Source: Halomonas ramblicola (GTDB lineage: Bacteria; Pseudomonadota; Gammaproteobacteria; Pseudomonadales; Halomonadaceae). From it: a stretch of 64,000 nt of DNA. The notes beneath the pieces are model-generated. The model did no database searches and was not told the origin of the DNA. It saw only the letters and a program-made list of their open reading frames with translations. The stretch spans positions 398,820-462,819 of the forward strand of contig NZ_JAUFPL010000017.1 of the NCBI RefSeq assembly GCF_030409215.1, given 5' to 3'. Of the stretch, positions 16,628-25,117 are shown in pieces. How positions within the stretch are numbered: the first letter of the stretch is position 1; the number at the start of each line of letters is the position of its first letter. A program made the position numbers and the translations under genes.

Positions 16628-18025
16628 ATGACCCGCAATGACAACATTCCAGAGTCCGCACTCGAGACGCTGCAGGGCGGCCTGCGTGGCAAGCTGAGCC
16701 GCCCCGGCCAGGAAGGCTACGAGACGGCCAGGGGCGTATGGAACGGCATGATCGACCGTCATCCCGGTGCCATCGCACGCTGCGCCGACGTCGCCGACGT
16801 GATGACGGCGGTACGCACGGCACACGAGCACCGCGTCCCCCTGGCCGTGCGCGGCGGCGGCCACAGCGCCAGCGGCCTGGCCCTGTGCGAGGACGGCCTG
16901 GTGATCGACCTGTCGGCCATGCGTGGCGTGCGCGTCGACCCGGTGGCCCGCACGGTCACCGCCGAGGCCGGCTGCACCCTGGGCGATGTCGATCACGCCA
17001 CCCACGCCTTCGGCCTCGCGACCCCCTTCGGCATCATCTCCACGAGCGGCATCGGCGGTCTCACCCTGGGGGGCGGCAGCGGCTACCTCTCCCGCCACTA
17101 CGGCCTGTCGATCGACAACCTGCTGGCCGCCGACGTGGTGCTGGCCGACGGCAGCTTCGTGACCGCCAGCGCCGAGTCGCATCCCGACCTCTTCTGGGCG
17201 CTGCGCGGCGGCGGCGGCAACTTCGGGGTGGTCACCGCCTTCCAGTTCCGCTGCCATCCGGTACGCAACGTCATGGCCGGCCCGGTCCTCTATGACGTGG
17301 CCGACACCGCCGAGGTGCTGCGCTGGTACCGCGACTTCCTGCCCTCGGCGCCCGAGGAGCTGTATGGCTTCTTCATGGTCGGCACCGTACCGCCGGCCCC
17401 ACCCTTCCCGGAGGCCCTGCACGGCCGACACGTCTGCGGCATCGTCTGGGTCTACAGCGGCGAGCGCGACGCCGCCGATGCCGCCCTCGCCCCGGCCCGG
17501 CAGTTCGGCACACCGCTGCTCGACGGCATCCACGAGGTACCCTTCCCGGCCCTGCAGTCGGTCTTCGACCCGCTCTACCCGCCGGGACTGCACTCCTACT
17601 GGCGGGGCGACTTCTTCGCCGAGATTCCCGACGAAGCCATCGCCGTCCACGAGCGCTTCGCCGAGGTACCCACGCCGCTCTCCACCATGCACCTCTACCC
17701 CATCGACGGGGCCGCCCAGCGAGTGGGCCGGGACGCCACCGCCTTCCACTACCGCAACGCGACCTGGAACGCGGTCATCCTGGGCATCGATCCCGACCCG
17801 GCCAACGCCGACCGTATCCGCGACTGGGTGGTGCGCTACTGGGAGGCGCTGCACCCCAGCTCGGCGGGTGGGGCCTACGTGAACTTCATGATGGACGAGG
17901 GCCACGACCGGGTACGGGCGACCTATGGCGAGAACTACGACCGGCTGGCCCGCATCAAGGCGCGCTACGACCCGGACAACCTGTTCCGCCACAACCACAA
18001 CATCCCGCCGGCCGATCCGGCGTGA
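16628..18025 (+). CDS. FAD-linked oxidase (berberine bridge enzyme/PCMH type), paralogue 1
   Basis: A 465-residue oxidoreductase with an N-terminal PCMH FAD-binding domain. H79 in VRGGGHSASG is the expected covalent FAD attachment site, and the second site cysteine of bicovalent members is replaced (STSGIGG), so attachment is probably single. The C-terminal BBE motif is GAYVNFMMDEG plus YDPDNLFRHNHNI. Such enzymes oxidise sugars, alkaloids or phenolics using O2. The ATG has AGGAGGC upstream. It is 44-50% similar by eye to the protein at 29959, and both are paired with SARP genes. Confidence 0.88.
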   Translation: MTRNDNIPESALETLQGGLRGKLSRPGQEGYETARGVWNGMIDRHPGAIARCADVADVMTAVRTAHEHRVPLAVRGGGHSASGLALCEDGLVIDLSAMRGVRVDPVARTVTAEAGCTLGDVDHATHAFGLATPFGIISTSGIGGLTLGGGSGYLSRHYGLSIDNLLAADVVLADGSFVTASAESHPDLFWALRGGGGNFGVVTAFQFRCHPVRNVMAGPVLYDVADTAEVLRWYRDFLPSAPEELYGFFMVGTVPPAPPFPEALHGRHVCGIVWVYSGERDAADAALAPARQFGTPLLDGIHEVPFPALQSVFDPLYPPGLHSYWRGDFFAEIPDEAIAVHERFAEVPTPLSTMHLYPIDGAAQRVGRDATAFHYRNATWNAVILGIDPDPANADRIRDWVVRYWEALHPSSAGGAYVNFMMDEGHDRVRATYGENYDRLARIKARYDPDNLFRHNHNIPPADPA

Positions 18026-18163
18026 TTGCGGCGCAATCCCTTCCCTGCCCTGCCCCGATCTGCCCATCGGCGGGGCACATTGACGGCAGGGACCCGGAAC
18101 GAGGCGGGAGGCGGGCAGTCTCAGGAACAGGTCCTCTCCCGCCTCACCCATCACCACGGTCTC

Positions 18164-19267
18164 ATGGACAACACCCTCGAACGCAGCGTGCATCCCACCC
18201 ATCACTGGCACCGCCTGGACGACGGCCGTGTGCAGTGCGACGTCTGCCCACGCGCCTGCAAGCTACGCGAGGGGCAGCGCGGGCTGTGCTTCGTGCGCGC
18301 CCGCCAGGGCGACCAAGTGGTGCTCACCAGCTACGGGCGCTCCAGCGGCTTCTGCCTCGACCCCATCGAGAAGAAGCCGCTCAACCACTTCCTGCCCGGC
18401 ACCGCCGTGCTCTCCTTCGGCACCGCCGGCTGCAACCTGGCGTGCAAGTTCTGCCAGAACTGGGACATGAGCAAGTCCCGGGAGATGGACACCCTGGCCG
18501 ACGCCGCCAGCCCCGAGACCCTGGCCGAGGCCGCCGCGGGCCTGGGCGCCCACAGCGTCGCCTACACCTACAACGACCCGGTGATCTTCCTGGAGTACGC
18601 CATGGACGTGGCCGACGCCTGCCGCGAACGCGGGGTGCGCTCGGTGGCGGTCACCGCCGGGTATGTCTGCGACGCCCCGCGCCGCGAGTTCTTCGCCCAC
18701 ATGGACGCCGCCAACGTCGACCTCAAGGCCTTCACCGAGGGCTTCTATCGCAAGATCTGCGGCGGCAGCCTGAGCCCGGTACTCGACACCCTGCTCTACC
18801 TGCGCCACGAGACCGACGTCTGGTTCGAGATCACCACCCTGCTGATCCCGGATCACAACGACTCGCCCCGGGAGATCGAGGCGCTGAGCCGCTGGGTAGT
18901 GGACCAGTTGGGCCCGGACGTGCCGCTGCACTTCACCGCCTTCCACCCCGACTGGAAGATGCGCGACACCCCACCCACCCCGCCTGCCACCCTGAGCCGG
19001 GCACGCGAGATCGCCCGGGCCAACGGGGTGCGCTACGCCTTCACCGGCAACGTCCACGACCCCACCGGCAGCAGTACCTACTGCCACGGCTGCGGCGAGT
19101 TGCTGATCGAGCGCGACTGGTACACCCTCTCGCGCTGGCATCTGACCGACGACGGCCACTGCCGCACCTGCGGCAGCGCCTGCGCCGGCGTCTTCGCCGG
19201 CCCGCCCGGCCGGTGGGGCCGGCGCCGCCAGCCCGTGCGCCTGGCCGACATGGTGTCGCACCGCTGA
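18164..19267 (+). CDS. amrS: AmmeMemoRadiSam system radical SAM enzyme
   Basis: A 367-residue radical SAM protein. The cluster motif is GCNLACKFCQNW (CxxxCxxC). The N-terminus has an extra CDVCPRACKLREGQRGLCFVR cysteine set, given here in part, and the C-terminus YCHGCGELLIERDWY and GHCRTCGSACAGVF. This pattern is that of AmrS. The usual partners (AmmeMemo proteins) are not in the window. The start ATG 18164 lacks a good ribosome site; TTG codons lie upstream in frame, so the N-terminus is uncertain. Reaction unknown. Confidence 0.88.
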   Translation: MDNTLERSVHPTHHWHRLDDGRVQCDVCPRACKLREGQRGLCFVRARQGDQVVLTSYGRSSGFCLDPIEKKPLNHFLPGTAVLSFGTAGCNLACKFCQNWDMSKSREMDTLADAASPETLAEAAAGLGAHSVAYTYNDPVIFLEYAMDVADACRERGVRSVAVTAGYVCDAPRREFFAHMDAANVDLKAFTEGFYRKICGGSLSPVLDTLLYLRHETDVWFEITTLLIPDHNDSPREIEALSRWVVDQLGPDVPLHFTAFHPDWKMRDTPPTPPATLSRAREIARANGVRYAFTGNVHDPTGSSTYCHGCGELLIERDWYTLSRWHLTDDGHCRTCGSACAGVFAGPPGRWGRRRQPVRLADMVSHR

Positions 19268-19329
19268 GGGAGGCCAACGAACGGCGCGTCTCCCGGGGGC
19301 GGCAGCGTTGCCGTCCATGGCGGCTACGC

Positions 19330-19917
19330 TCAGGCGACGAGCCCCTCCAGCCAGGCCACCACGAGATCCGCCATGGCCGCGTCGTCGAGCCCCTGGGCCT
19401 CGAGCGAGGCCCAGGTGGTGAATGCCAGGCCGTGCTGGAGGGTAGTCGCCAGGCGCGAGTCCCGATCCGCCCCGAAACCCTCGCACAGCCCCTCGCCGAC
19501 TTCACGCAAGTAGTCGCGGAACGCCGCCATGGGCCCCTGCAGTGCCGGGACCTCGGGCTCGTCGCGGTGGGCGGCACGCCACATGCGCTGGGTGCCGCGG
19601 TAGTAGCGGTAGAAGGCCAGCAGGGTGGCACGGGCGCGCTCTTCGCCCGCCTCGCAGGAAGCCCAGCCGGCGGGCTCCGGCGGCGGGTGCAGTTCCAGCC
19701 AGCGCGCGGTGCAGGCCTCGAAGACCGCCGTCTCGTCGGGGAAGTGACGGTAGACGGTCAGGCGCTGCACGCCGGCCCGCTGGGCGATGGCGCTGATGGT
19801 GGTGGCGCGGGGGCCGACCTCCTCGTGGAGCTGCATCGTCGCCTCGACGATGCGTTCGTGGGTCTCCTCCCGGGCGGCGGCGCGCTTGCGCTGGGTGTAA
19901 CGGCGTGTCCTGGTCAT
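19330..19917 (-). CDS. TetR-family transcriptional regulator
   Basis: A 195-residue TetR regulator. The HTH lies at about residues 20-60 (ETHERIVEATMQLHEEVGPR, AIAQRAGVQRLTVYRHFPDE). ATG 19917 (MTRTRR) was preferred over a GTG seven codons upstream; both are possible. It is divergent from the metallo-beta-lactamase-fold gene, with a 16-bp perfect palindrome between them, so repression of that gene and itself is likely. Confidence 0.87.
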   Translation of the reverse strand: MTRTRRYTQRKRAAAREETHERIVEATMQLHEEVGPRATTISAIAQRAGVQRLTVYRHFPDETAVFEACTARWLELHPPPEPAGWASCEAGEERARATLLAFYRYYRGTQRMWRAAHRDEPEVPALQGPMAAFRDYLREVGEGLCEGFGADRDSRLATTLQHGLAFTTWASLEAQGLDDAAMADLVVAWLEGLVA

Positions 19918-19945
19918 TGGATAAACATAACTGTTCACTCAATTC

Positions 19946-19998
19946 TTGACAAGGGTCGTTGGCGGGCCTATCACTTAACTTATGAACACTAGTGTTCA
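19946..19998 (+). promoter_or_regulatory. promoter and TetR-type operator of the MBL-fold gene
   Basis: TTGACA (19946-19951), a 17-bp spacer and TATCAC (19969-19974) form a good sigma-70 promoter. A 16-bp perfect palindrome, TGAACACTAGTGTTCA (19983-19998), covers the expected transcription start. A repressor bound there would block transcription; the adjacent TetR gene is the candidate. Confidence 0.65.
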
Positions 19999-20040
19999 CC
20001 CAAAACAAGACCGTCCCATGACCAGAGAGTGGAGACCCCG

Positions 20041-20847
20041 ATGACCATCAACCCCTACCCCGTGATGCTGCCGACCCGGAATGCCGGACGCGACTGGCGC
20101 GTGCTGCCCGCCTTCCTGCCCCTGCCGGGCATGGGTGGCCTGGCGGTGAACGCCTTCCTCCACAAGGGCGCTGAACCCGTGCTGGTGGACACCGGCCTGG
20201 CCGCCCTCGGCGACGCCTTCGCCGCGGCGCTGGAGGCCGAGATCGACCTCGCCGACCTGCGCTGGATCTGGCTGAGCCATACCGATGCCGACCATATCGG
20301 CAACCTCAGCCGGCTGCTGGCGCGCGCGCCCCGGGCCCGAGTGGTCACCAACTTCCTCGGCATGGGCAAGATGGGCCTGCTCGGCCTCGACACCGATCGC
20401 GTATACCTGCTGGAGCCCGGTGCCCGCCTGGCGCTCGGCGACCGCGAACTGGTGCCGCTACGCCCGCCCTACTACGACGCACCGGAGACGCTCGGCTTCC
20501 TCGACACCCGCTCGCGCGCCCTGTTCGCCGTCGACAGCTTCGGCGCCCTGCTCCCCGAGCCGGCTGACAGCGTGGCGGCGATCGAGGCGAGCACCCTGCG
20601 CGACGGCCTGGTGACCTGGTCGGCGATCGACGCCCCCTGGCTGGCCACCACCGATCGCATCGCCCTGGGGCGCTCGCTGCGTGCCCTCGAGCGCCTGGCG
20701 CCGGCGACGGTGCTCTCCGGGCACCTGCCGGTCGCCGAGGGCGGCATCGCGGCGCTCACCGCCCTGGTACACGACGCCTGGTGCGCTGGACCGAGCGCCG
20801 GCGCCGACCCGCAGGCCATCGAGGCCGTGGCGGAGGCGCTGGGCTGA
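20041..20847 (+). CDS. metallo-beta-lactamase-fold hydrolase
   Basis: A 268-residue MBL-fold protein. The metal site motif is SHTDADHIGN (HxDxDH) at about residues 79-88, and later acidic and His ligands are in FAVDSFG and LSGHLPVA. The family includes hydrolases and flavodiiron-like domains; without a flavodoxin domain a substrate cannot be given. ATG 20041 has GGAG 6 bases upstream; an in-frame GTG at 20029 was not used. The gene is controlled by the divergent TetR regulator. Confidence 0.85.
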   Translation: MTINPYPVMLPTRNAGRDWRVLPAFLPLPGMGGLAVNAFLHKGAEPVLVDTGLAALGDAFAAALEAEIDLADLRWIWLSHTDADHIGNLSRLLARAPRARVVTNFLGMGKMGLLGLDTDRVYLLEPGARLALGDRELVPLRPPYYDAPETLGFLDTRSRALFAVDSFGALLPEPADSVAAIEASTLRDGLVTWSAIDAPWLATTDRIALGRSLRALERLAPATVLSGHLPVAEGGIAALTALVHDAWCAGPSAGADPQAIEAVAEALG

Positions 20848-20874
20848 GGGCGAACCCACGGCAACGCCCGGCCC

Positions 20875-21501
20875 TCAAGGCAGTGTCTCGGCAGTCGACT
20901 CGAACAACAGCTGGACGTAGCGTCGCAGCAGCATCAACTGGGTGGGCAGGATCTGCGGATCCCCGGTGGCGCGGCCGAGCACCAGGCCGCCCTCGATGAC
21001 CGTCGACACCATGTCGGCCAGGGCCTGGGTGTCCACCGGCTCGCGAGACGGATACTGTTCGACGATCTCGGCCAGGATGGCACTGAAGCGCGCCCGCCAG
21101 TGCAGGACGATGCGACGGTTGAGCTCGCGCACGCCGCGATCGAAGAGGCGCTCCTGGTAGCAATAGGTCGCCACGAGGCAGCCGGGATAGTCGCCCGGCA
21201 GGTCACTCATCGTCTCCGCCAGCAGCTTGAGGCCGGCGAGGAAACCGTACAGCGGATCGCCGGCCAGCTCCCGACCGCGGGCGAAGACATCGTCGAGCAG
21301 GACGTCCTCGCGCTCCATGTAGCGCTGAAGCAGCGCCCGCGCCAGCTCGTTCTTGTCGCGGAAGTGGTAGAAGAAACCGCTCTTGGTGAGCCCGGCCTCG
21401 GCGATCACCTCCTCGATGGAGGTGGCGCCGAACCCCTTCGCCAGTACCGCCGCTTCCGTGATCGCCAGGATCCGTTCGCGGGTCGCTTCGCCCCTGCCCA
21501 T
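20875..21501 (-). CDS. TetR-family transcriptional regulator
   Basis: A 208-residue TetR regulator: MGRGEATRERILAITEAAVL and IAEAGLTKSGFFYHFRDKNE form the DNA-binding domain, and the C-terminus is of the TetR_C type. The ATG at 21501 lies 7 bases after a GGGGGA site; another ATG two codons earlier is also possible. It is divergent from the methyltransferase at 21732, with an inverted repeat between them. It is convergent with the MBL-fold gene. Confidence 0.86.
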   Translation of the reverse strand: MGRGEATRERILAITEAAVLAKGFGATSIEEVIAEAGLTKSGFFYHFRDKNELARALLQRYMEREDVLLDDVFARGRELAGDPLYGFLAGLKLLAETMSDLPGDYPGCLVATYCYQERLFDRGVRELNRRIVLHWRARFSAILAEIVEQYPSREPVDTQALADMVSTVIEGGLVLGRATGDPQILPTQLMLLRRYVQLLFESTAETLP

Positions 21502-21629
21502 GGTCATTCCCCCGTCGCGACCGTACCGGAGGTCCAGTTTGTCGGCCCCGCCCCGGGCGGGGCCATGCAACAACCGGGGCGGCACGGTGCGTATACGGCT
21601 GATTGTAGTCGAGTCCGGTGACGCCTCGA

Positions 21630-21647
21630 GAACCCGACCACGGGTTC
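21630..21647. promoter_or_regulatory. candidate TetR operator
   Basis: GAACCCG-ACCA-CGGGTTC forms a perfect inverted repeat with 7-bp arms and a 4-base centre, halfway between the divergent TetR and methyltransferase genes. Confidence 0.5.
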
Positions 21648-21731
21648 ACTAGCCACGATCCCCGGTCACACCCACTCTGGTAGTGAAGCCGGACTACCCG
21701 GCTGCCACTCACCCACAGGGGGGGAAGAATC

Positions 21732-22829
21732 ATGACGGCACCCGCTGATGTGGCCCCTGCCGCTTTCGATGAACGACGCGCCGAGGCCTTCGCCGAGCGG
21801 CTCGTCGAGATCCTCAACAATGGGGCCCTGTGCCTGATGACCTCGCTCGGCCATCGCACCGGCCTGTTCGACACCCTGGCGCAGATGGGCCCGGCCACCA
21901 GCGGCGAGATCGCCGACCGTGCCGGCCTCCAGGAGCGCTACGTACGCGAATGGCTGGGCGCCATGACCGTGGGCGATCTCATCGAGCACGACCCGACCGC
22001 CGGCACCTACCAGCTGCCCGCGGAGCACGCCGCCTGCCTGAGTCGGCGCTCGCCGACCGACAATATCGCGGTGTTCGCCCAGTACATCCCGCTGCTGGGT
22101 ACCGTGGAGGACGACATCGTGCGCTGCTTCCGCGACGGCGGCGGCGTCCCCTACGAGCGCTACGGCCGCTTCCACGAGATCATGGCCGAGGACAGTGGCC
22201 AGTCGGTGGTGCCGGCACTGGAGTCGCACATCCTGCCGCTGGTCACGGGGCTGGCCGAGCGCCTCGAGCGCGGCATCCGCGTGCTCGACGCCGGCTGCGG
22301 CCGCGGTCGGGCCATCAACACCCTGGCGAGCCGCTTCCCCGCGAGCCGCTTCACCGGCTACGACCTCTCCGAAGAGGCCATCGCCGCGGCACGTCGGGAG
22401 GCCGAGGCCCTCGGCAACACCAATGCGACCTTCGAGGTCCGCGACCTGACCGACTTCGACCGCACCGCCGAACCGGCCGCCTTCGATCTCATCACCACCT
22501 TCGACGCCGTCCACGACCAGGCCGACCCGCCGGCGCTGCTGCGCGGCATCCGCCGCGCCCTGGCCGACGATGGTGTCTACCTGGCCCAGGACATCAAGGG
22601 CTCGGGGCACCACCACGACGACCGCGGCCACCCCATCGGCCCGCTGCTCTACACCCTCTCCTGCATGCACTGCATGACGGTGTCACTGGCCCGCGGCGGC
22701 GAGGGGCTCGGCGCGATGTGGGGCCGGGAGAAGGCGCTGGACTACTTCCACACGGCCGGTTTCGCCGACGTCGCGATCCACGAGCTCGACCACGACTTCC
22801 AGAACTACTGGTACGTCTGCCGACCCTGA
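21732..22829 (+). CDS. class I SAM-dependent methyltransferase with N-terminal winged helix
   Basis: A 365-residue protein. The N-terminal part (about 20-100; EILNNGALCLMTSLGHRTGL, AGLQERYVREWLGAM) resembles the winged-helix dimerisation domain found in O-methyltransferase-like proteins. The SAM-binding motif is VLDAGCGRGRAINTLA (about 180-195), with GYDLSEEAI following. The substrate is unknown. The start ATG 21732 has GGGGGAAGAATC upstream. It is likely regulated by the divergent TetR protein. Confidence 0.86.
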   Translation: MTAPADVAPAAFDERRAEAFAERLVEILNNGALCLMTSLGHRTGLFDTLAQMGPATSGEIADRAGLQERYVREWLGAMTVGDLIEHDPTAGTYQLPAEHAACLSRRSPTDNIAVFAQYIPLLGTVEDDIVRCFRDGGGVPYERYGRFHEIMAEDSGQSVVPALESHILPLVTGLAERLERGIRVLDAGCGRGRAINTLASRFPASRFTGYDLSEEAIAAARREAEALGNTNATFEVRDLTDFDRTAEPAAFDLITTFDAVHDQADPPALLRGIRRALADDGVYLAQDIKGSGHHHDDRGHPIGPLLYTLSCMHCMTVSLARGGEGLGAMWGREKALDYFHTAGFADVAIHELDHDFQNYWYVCRP

Positions 22830-22834
22830 ACCAA

Positions 22835-22860
22835 CGGGTGGGGCGCAGCAGCCCCGCCCG
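22835..22860 (+). terminator. hairpin after the methyltransferase gene
   Basis: Arms CGGGTGGGGC and GCCCCGCCCG (one G-T pair) flank a 6-base loop, immediately after the stop codon. The downstream gene points the opposite way, so a terminator here is reasonable. Confidence 0.55.
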
Positions 22861-22938
22861 AGCCGTGGTGCTTTTGCCCAATGGCACTCGGGCATGCCGG
22901 GACGATGGCGCACTGGCGGCGGGGGTGAATCAGCCCAG

Positions 22939-23772
22939 TCAGCTCCGTGTAGCGCGCGCGAATGCTGACAGCTCCGTATTGAAGCGTTCGGGATCTTCCA
23001 GGAACGGCATGTGAGCCACCGCTTCGTACCAGGACGCTTTCGCGGTTGGACAAACCCCCAGGATGTGCTCGGCCATGGCAGGCAGAACATGTTGGTCCAA
23101 CTTGCCCTGTGAAACCAGTACCGGTACTGCCAGGTGCTGAAGGACATCGTCAGAATCGATCTCCCGCATCAGCAGAGCGGCCCGAACCTCGGCAGGAACG
23201 ATGATGTTATATGCCAGCGCATACTCGAAATCCACCTCCGCCATGGGGCGGGCGACCAACTCCCGAACGAACTGCCGCATTGCCTCGATATTGGTCGGCA
23301 AATCCGGCTGCGTCGCCGCCTCAATATAGCTCAGCAAGCCAGGCCCGTAGAGCATATTCAAGCTAGCTTGTGTGAGCTTCACCCCGCCTCCCACATAGTT
23401 AACCCCCGAGATGGCCGAGCTTCCATAAGCGCGTAGATAGTCGCCAATGACGAAACCGCCATACGACCAGCCGACCAGCACTGGGCGATCAAGATGCAAC
23501 TCTCCAATGATGGCGGCAATGTCATCTGCCCAGAGTTGGGCATCGGTATAGTGATCCGCTTCCAGCGGGACATCGGACATTCCATGACCACGCAGGTCCA
23601 TGGCCACCAGCCGAAACTCGTCCGCCAGGGAGCCTTCATACTGGTGTCGCCAGGCCAGATGGCTTCCGGACCACCCATGGATGAATAGTATGGGAATACC
23701 GGCAGTATTCCCCCATTCGCGTACGTGCAAGCGAAGGTTCCCGCCACCCGAAACCTCATGCTTCGTTGCCAT
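22939..23772 (-). CDS. alpha/beta-fold hydrolase
   Basis: A 277-residue alpha/beta hydrolase. The nucleophile elbow is VGWSYGGF (S103), the oxyanion HGW motif is at 32-34, the acid is in SQGKLDQHV, and the histidine is in AVAHMPFLEDP. ATG 23772 has GAGGTG upstream; an ATG 14 codons earlier is less likely. The base composition is visibly lower in G+C than neighbours, and codon use differs, hinting at recent transfer. It lies downstream of the hydrolase-LuxR fusion on the same strand, with a 124-bp gap. Confidence 0.87.
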   Translation of the reverse strand: MATKHEVSGGGNLRLHVREWGNTAGIPILFIHGWSGSHLAWRHQYEGSLADEFRLVAMDLRGHGMSDVPLEADHYTDAQLWADDIAAIIGELHLDRPVLVGWSYGGFVIGDYLRAYGSSAISGVNYVGGGVKLTQASLNMLYGPGLLSYIEAATQPDLPTNIEAMRQFVRELVARPMAEVDFEYALAYNIIVPAEVRAALLMREIDSDDVLQHLAVPVLVSQGKLDQHVLPAMAEHILGVCPTAKASWYEAVAHMPFLEDPERFNTELSAFARATRS

Positions 23773-23896
23773 GATACACCTCGACAGAATGTCAGCCTTT
23801 ACTCGTATTATCATGGCTCGCAGAGTCGCAATGGGGAATGGGAAAAGTGTCCCTTATTGTCCACGTCACTGCCCGAGTCCGGGACAAGCGTCCCGG

Positions 23897-24955
23897 TCAG
23901 ACGTCAAGCCCCTGATCACGTACAAGAACAATGGCTTGGGCACGGCTTCGGACGCCTAGCTTGCTGAACAGGTGGGATATGTGATTACGCACGGTCTTTT
24001 CACTGATGTTCAGGCGATCGGCGATCTGGACGTTGGTCAGTCCATCGGTGATTCCCGTGAGGACCTCATGCTCGCGTCGCGACAGGTCGGCGAATGCCGC
24101 GGCATGGGCGTGTTTCAAGCCGGTGAACTCGAGCACCCGCTCCTGGAAGGCCTGCCACGCGGGCTCGTGTTCGAGCAGGATGTGGTTGCGGGACTCCAGC
24201 TCGACAAAGGTGGCGTCGGGAATCTCCGAGGCGATCAGCCGGCCCTCAACGGCCGGCACCACCTCGTCGTCACGGGCATGGAGCACGAGTGTCGGCGCCC
24301 GGATCTTCGGAAGCAGCGCGGTGACGTCCAGGCCACCTCGGGCTTCCAGCAACTTCACGGCGATTTCGGCAGTGGTGGTCCGACGACAGAGGTCGTTGAA
24401 CCAGCCGAGCTGTTCATCGCTCGCGCCCGGAATGAATCGAGAGGTGAAGACCTGGCGGAATGCCGGATTGTCGCTGTTCCACCCGTGGCGCATCAATTCC
24501 AGCATCGCGTGGTAGAACCGTTCCGTGTCCGGACTGTCGCGCCGCGCCCAACCACGGGCATAGCCACCATACAGGATCAGCCGTGAAACACGCTCGGGAT
24601 GGCTGGCGGCATAGTCGATGGCGGTAGCCGCTCCCTGCGAGATGCCAAGCAGGATCACCGGCTCACGGGCCCTGGCCTCTTCGATGACCGCGGTGAGATC
24701 CGCCAGCCAGCAGGCTGGAGACAACATGTCACCGACATGCCAGTCCGTCATCCCGCTCCCCCGTTCATCGTAACGGATGAAGCGAAAATGTCGCGCGAAA
24801 AAACGCATCCAGTGCCGCCAGACCGGACTCTGCCAATCGTATTCGAGATGGGTCAACCAGTTCGCTGGCTTGGCGAGCATCGGCCCGCAGCCGGCCTCTG
24901 CCCAGGCCAGATGGATGCCGTCCGGCATCGTCAGGTATCGGATCCGCTGGTGCAT
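23897..24955 (-). CDS. alpha/beta hydrolase fused to a LuxR-type HTH domain
   Basis: A 352-residue fusion. Residues 1-285 are an alpha/beta hydrolase with nucleophile LLGISQGAA (S106), acid in LHARDDEVVP and His in ESRNHILLEHE, so the triad looks intact. Residues 288-352 are a LuxR/GerE HTH (LSRREHEVLTGITDGLTNVQ, IADRLNISEKTVRNHISHLF). An enzyme-like sensor domain in front of LuxR HTH suggests a regulator that binds or hydrolyses an ester, lactone or similar ligand. It is divergent from the secreted hydrolase at 25118 and precedes another hydrolase gene. Confidence 0.9.
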   Translation of the reverse strand: MHQRIRYLTMPDGIHLAWAEAGCGPMLAKPANWLTHLEYDWQSPVWRHWMRFFARHFRFIRYDERGSGMTDWHVGDMLSPACWLADLTAVIEEARAREPVILLGISQGAATAIDYAASHPERVSRLILYGGYARGWARRDSPDTERFYHAMLELMRHGWNSDNPAFRQVFTSRFIPGASDEQLGWFNDLCRRTTTAEIAVKLLEARGGLDVTALLPKIRAPTLVLHARDDEVVPAVEGRLIASEIPDATFVELESRNHILLEHEPAWQAFQERVLEFTGLKHAHAAAFADLSRREHEVLTGITDGLTNVQIADRLNISEKTVRNHISHLFSKLGVRSRAQAIVLVRDQGLDV

Positions 24956-25003
24956 GGCGCATCCCCGATCAGGGTAGGTGACGAGAGTAATGTCGCTGAA
25001 TCA

Positions 25004-25019
25004 GGCGCATCATTGCGCC
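25004..25019. promoter_or_regulatory. inverted repeat between the LuxR-hydrolase and the secreted hydrolase
   Basis: GGCGCA-TCAT-TGCGCC is a perfect 6-bp inverted repeat in the 162-bp divergent region. LuxR-type proteins bind such dyads, so it may be an operator of the fusion regulator; it could also be chance in G+C-rich DNA. Confidence 0.3.
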
Positions 25020-25117
25020 GGGGCACGCCGCTCAGCGAGCGTTTGACGCCCTCACGGCCCGGCACTAGCTTGAATCGATACCGGCACACCACCACCAACA
25101 ACCCCCTGGTGACCACC

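Noticed and set aside
24599..25117. Long upstream extension of the secreted hydrolase frame
   Set aside because: It overlaps the divergent LuxR-hydrolase gene on the other strand, and the signal peptide begins at 25118.
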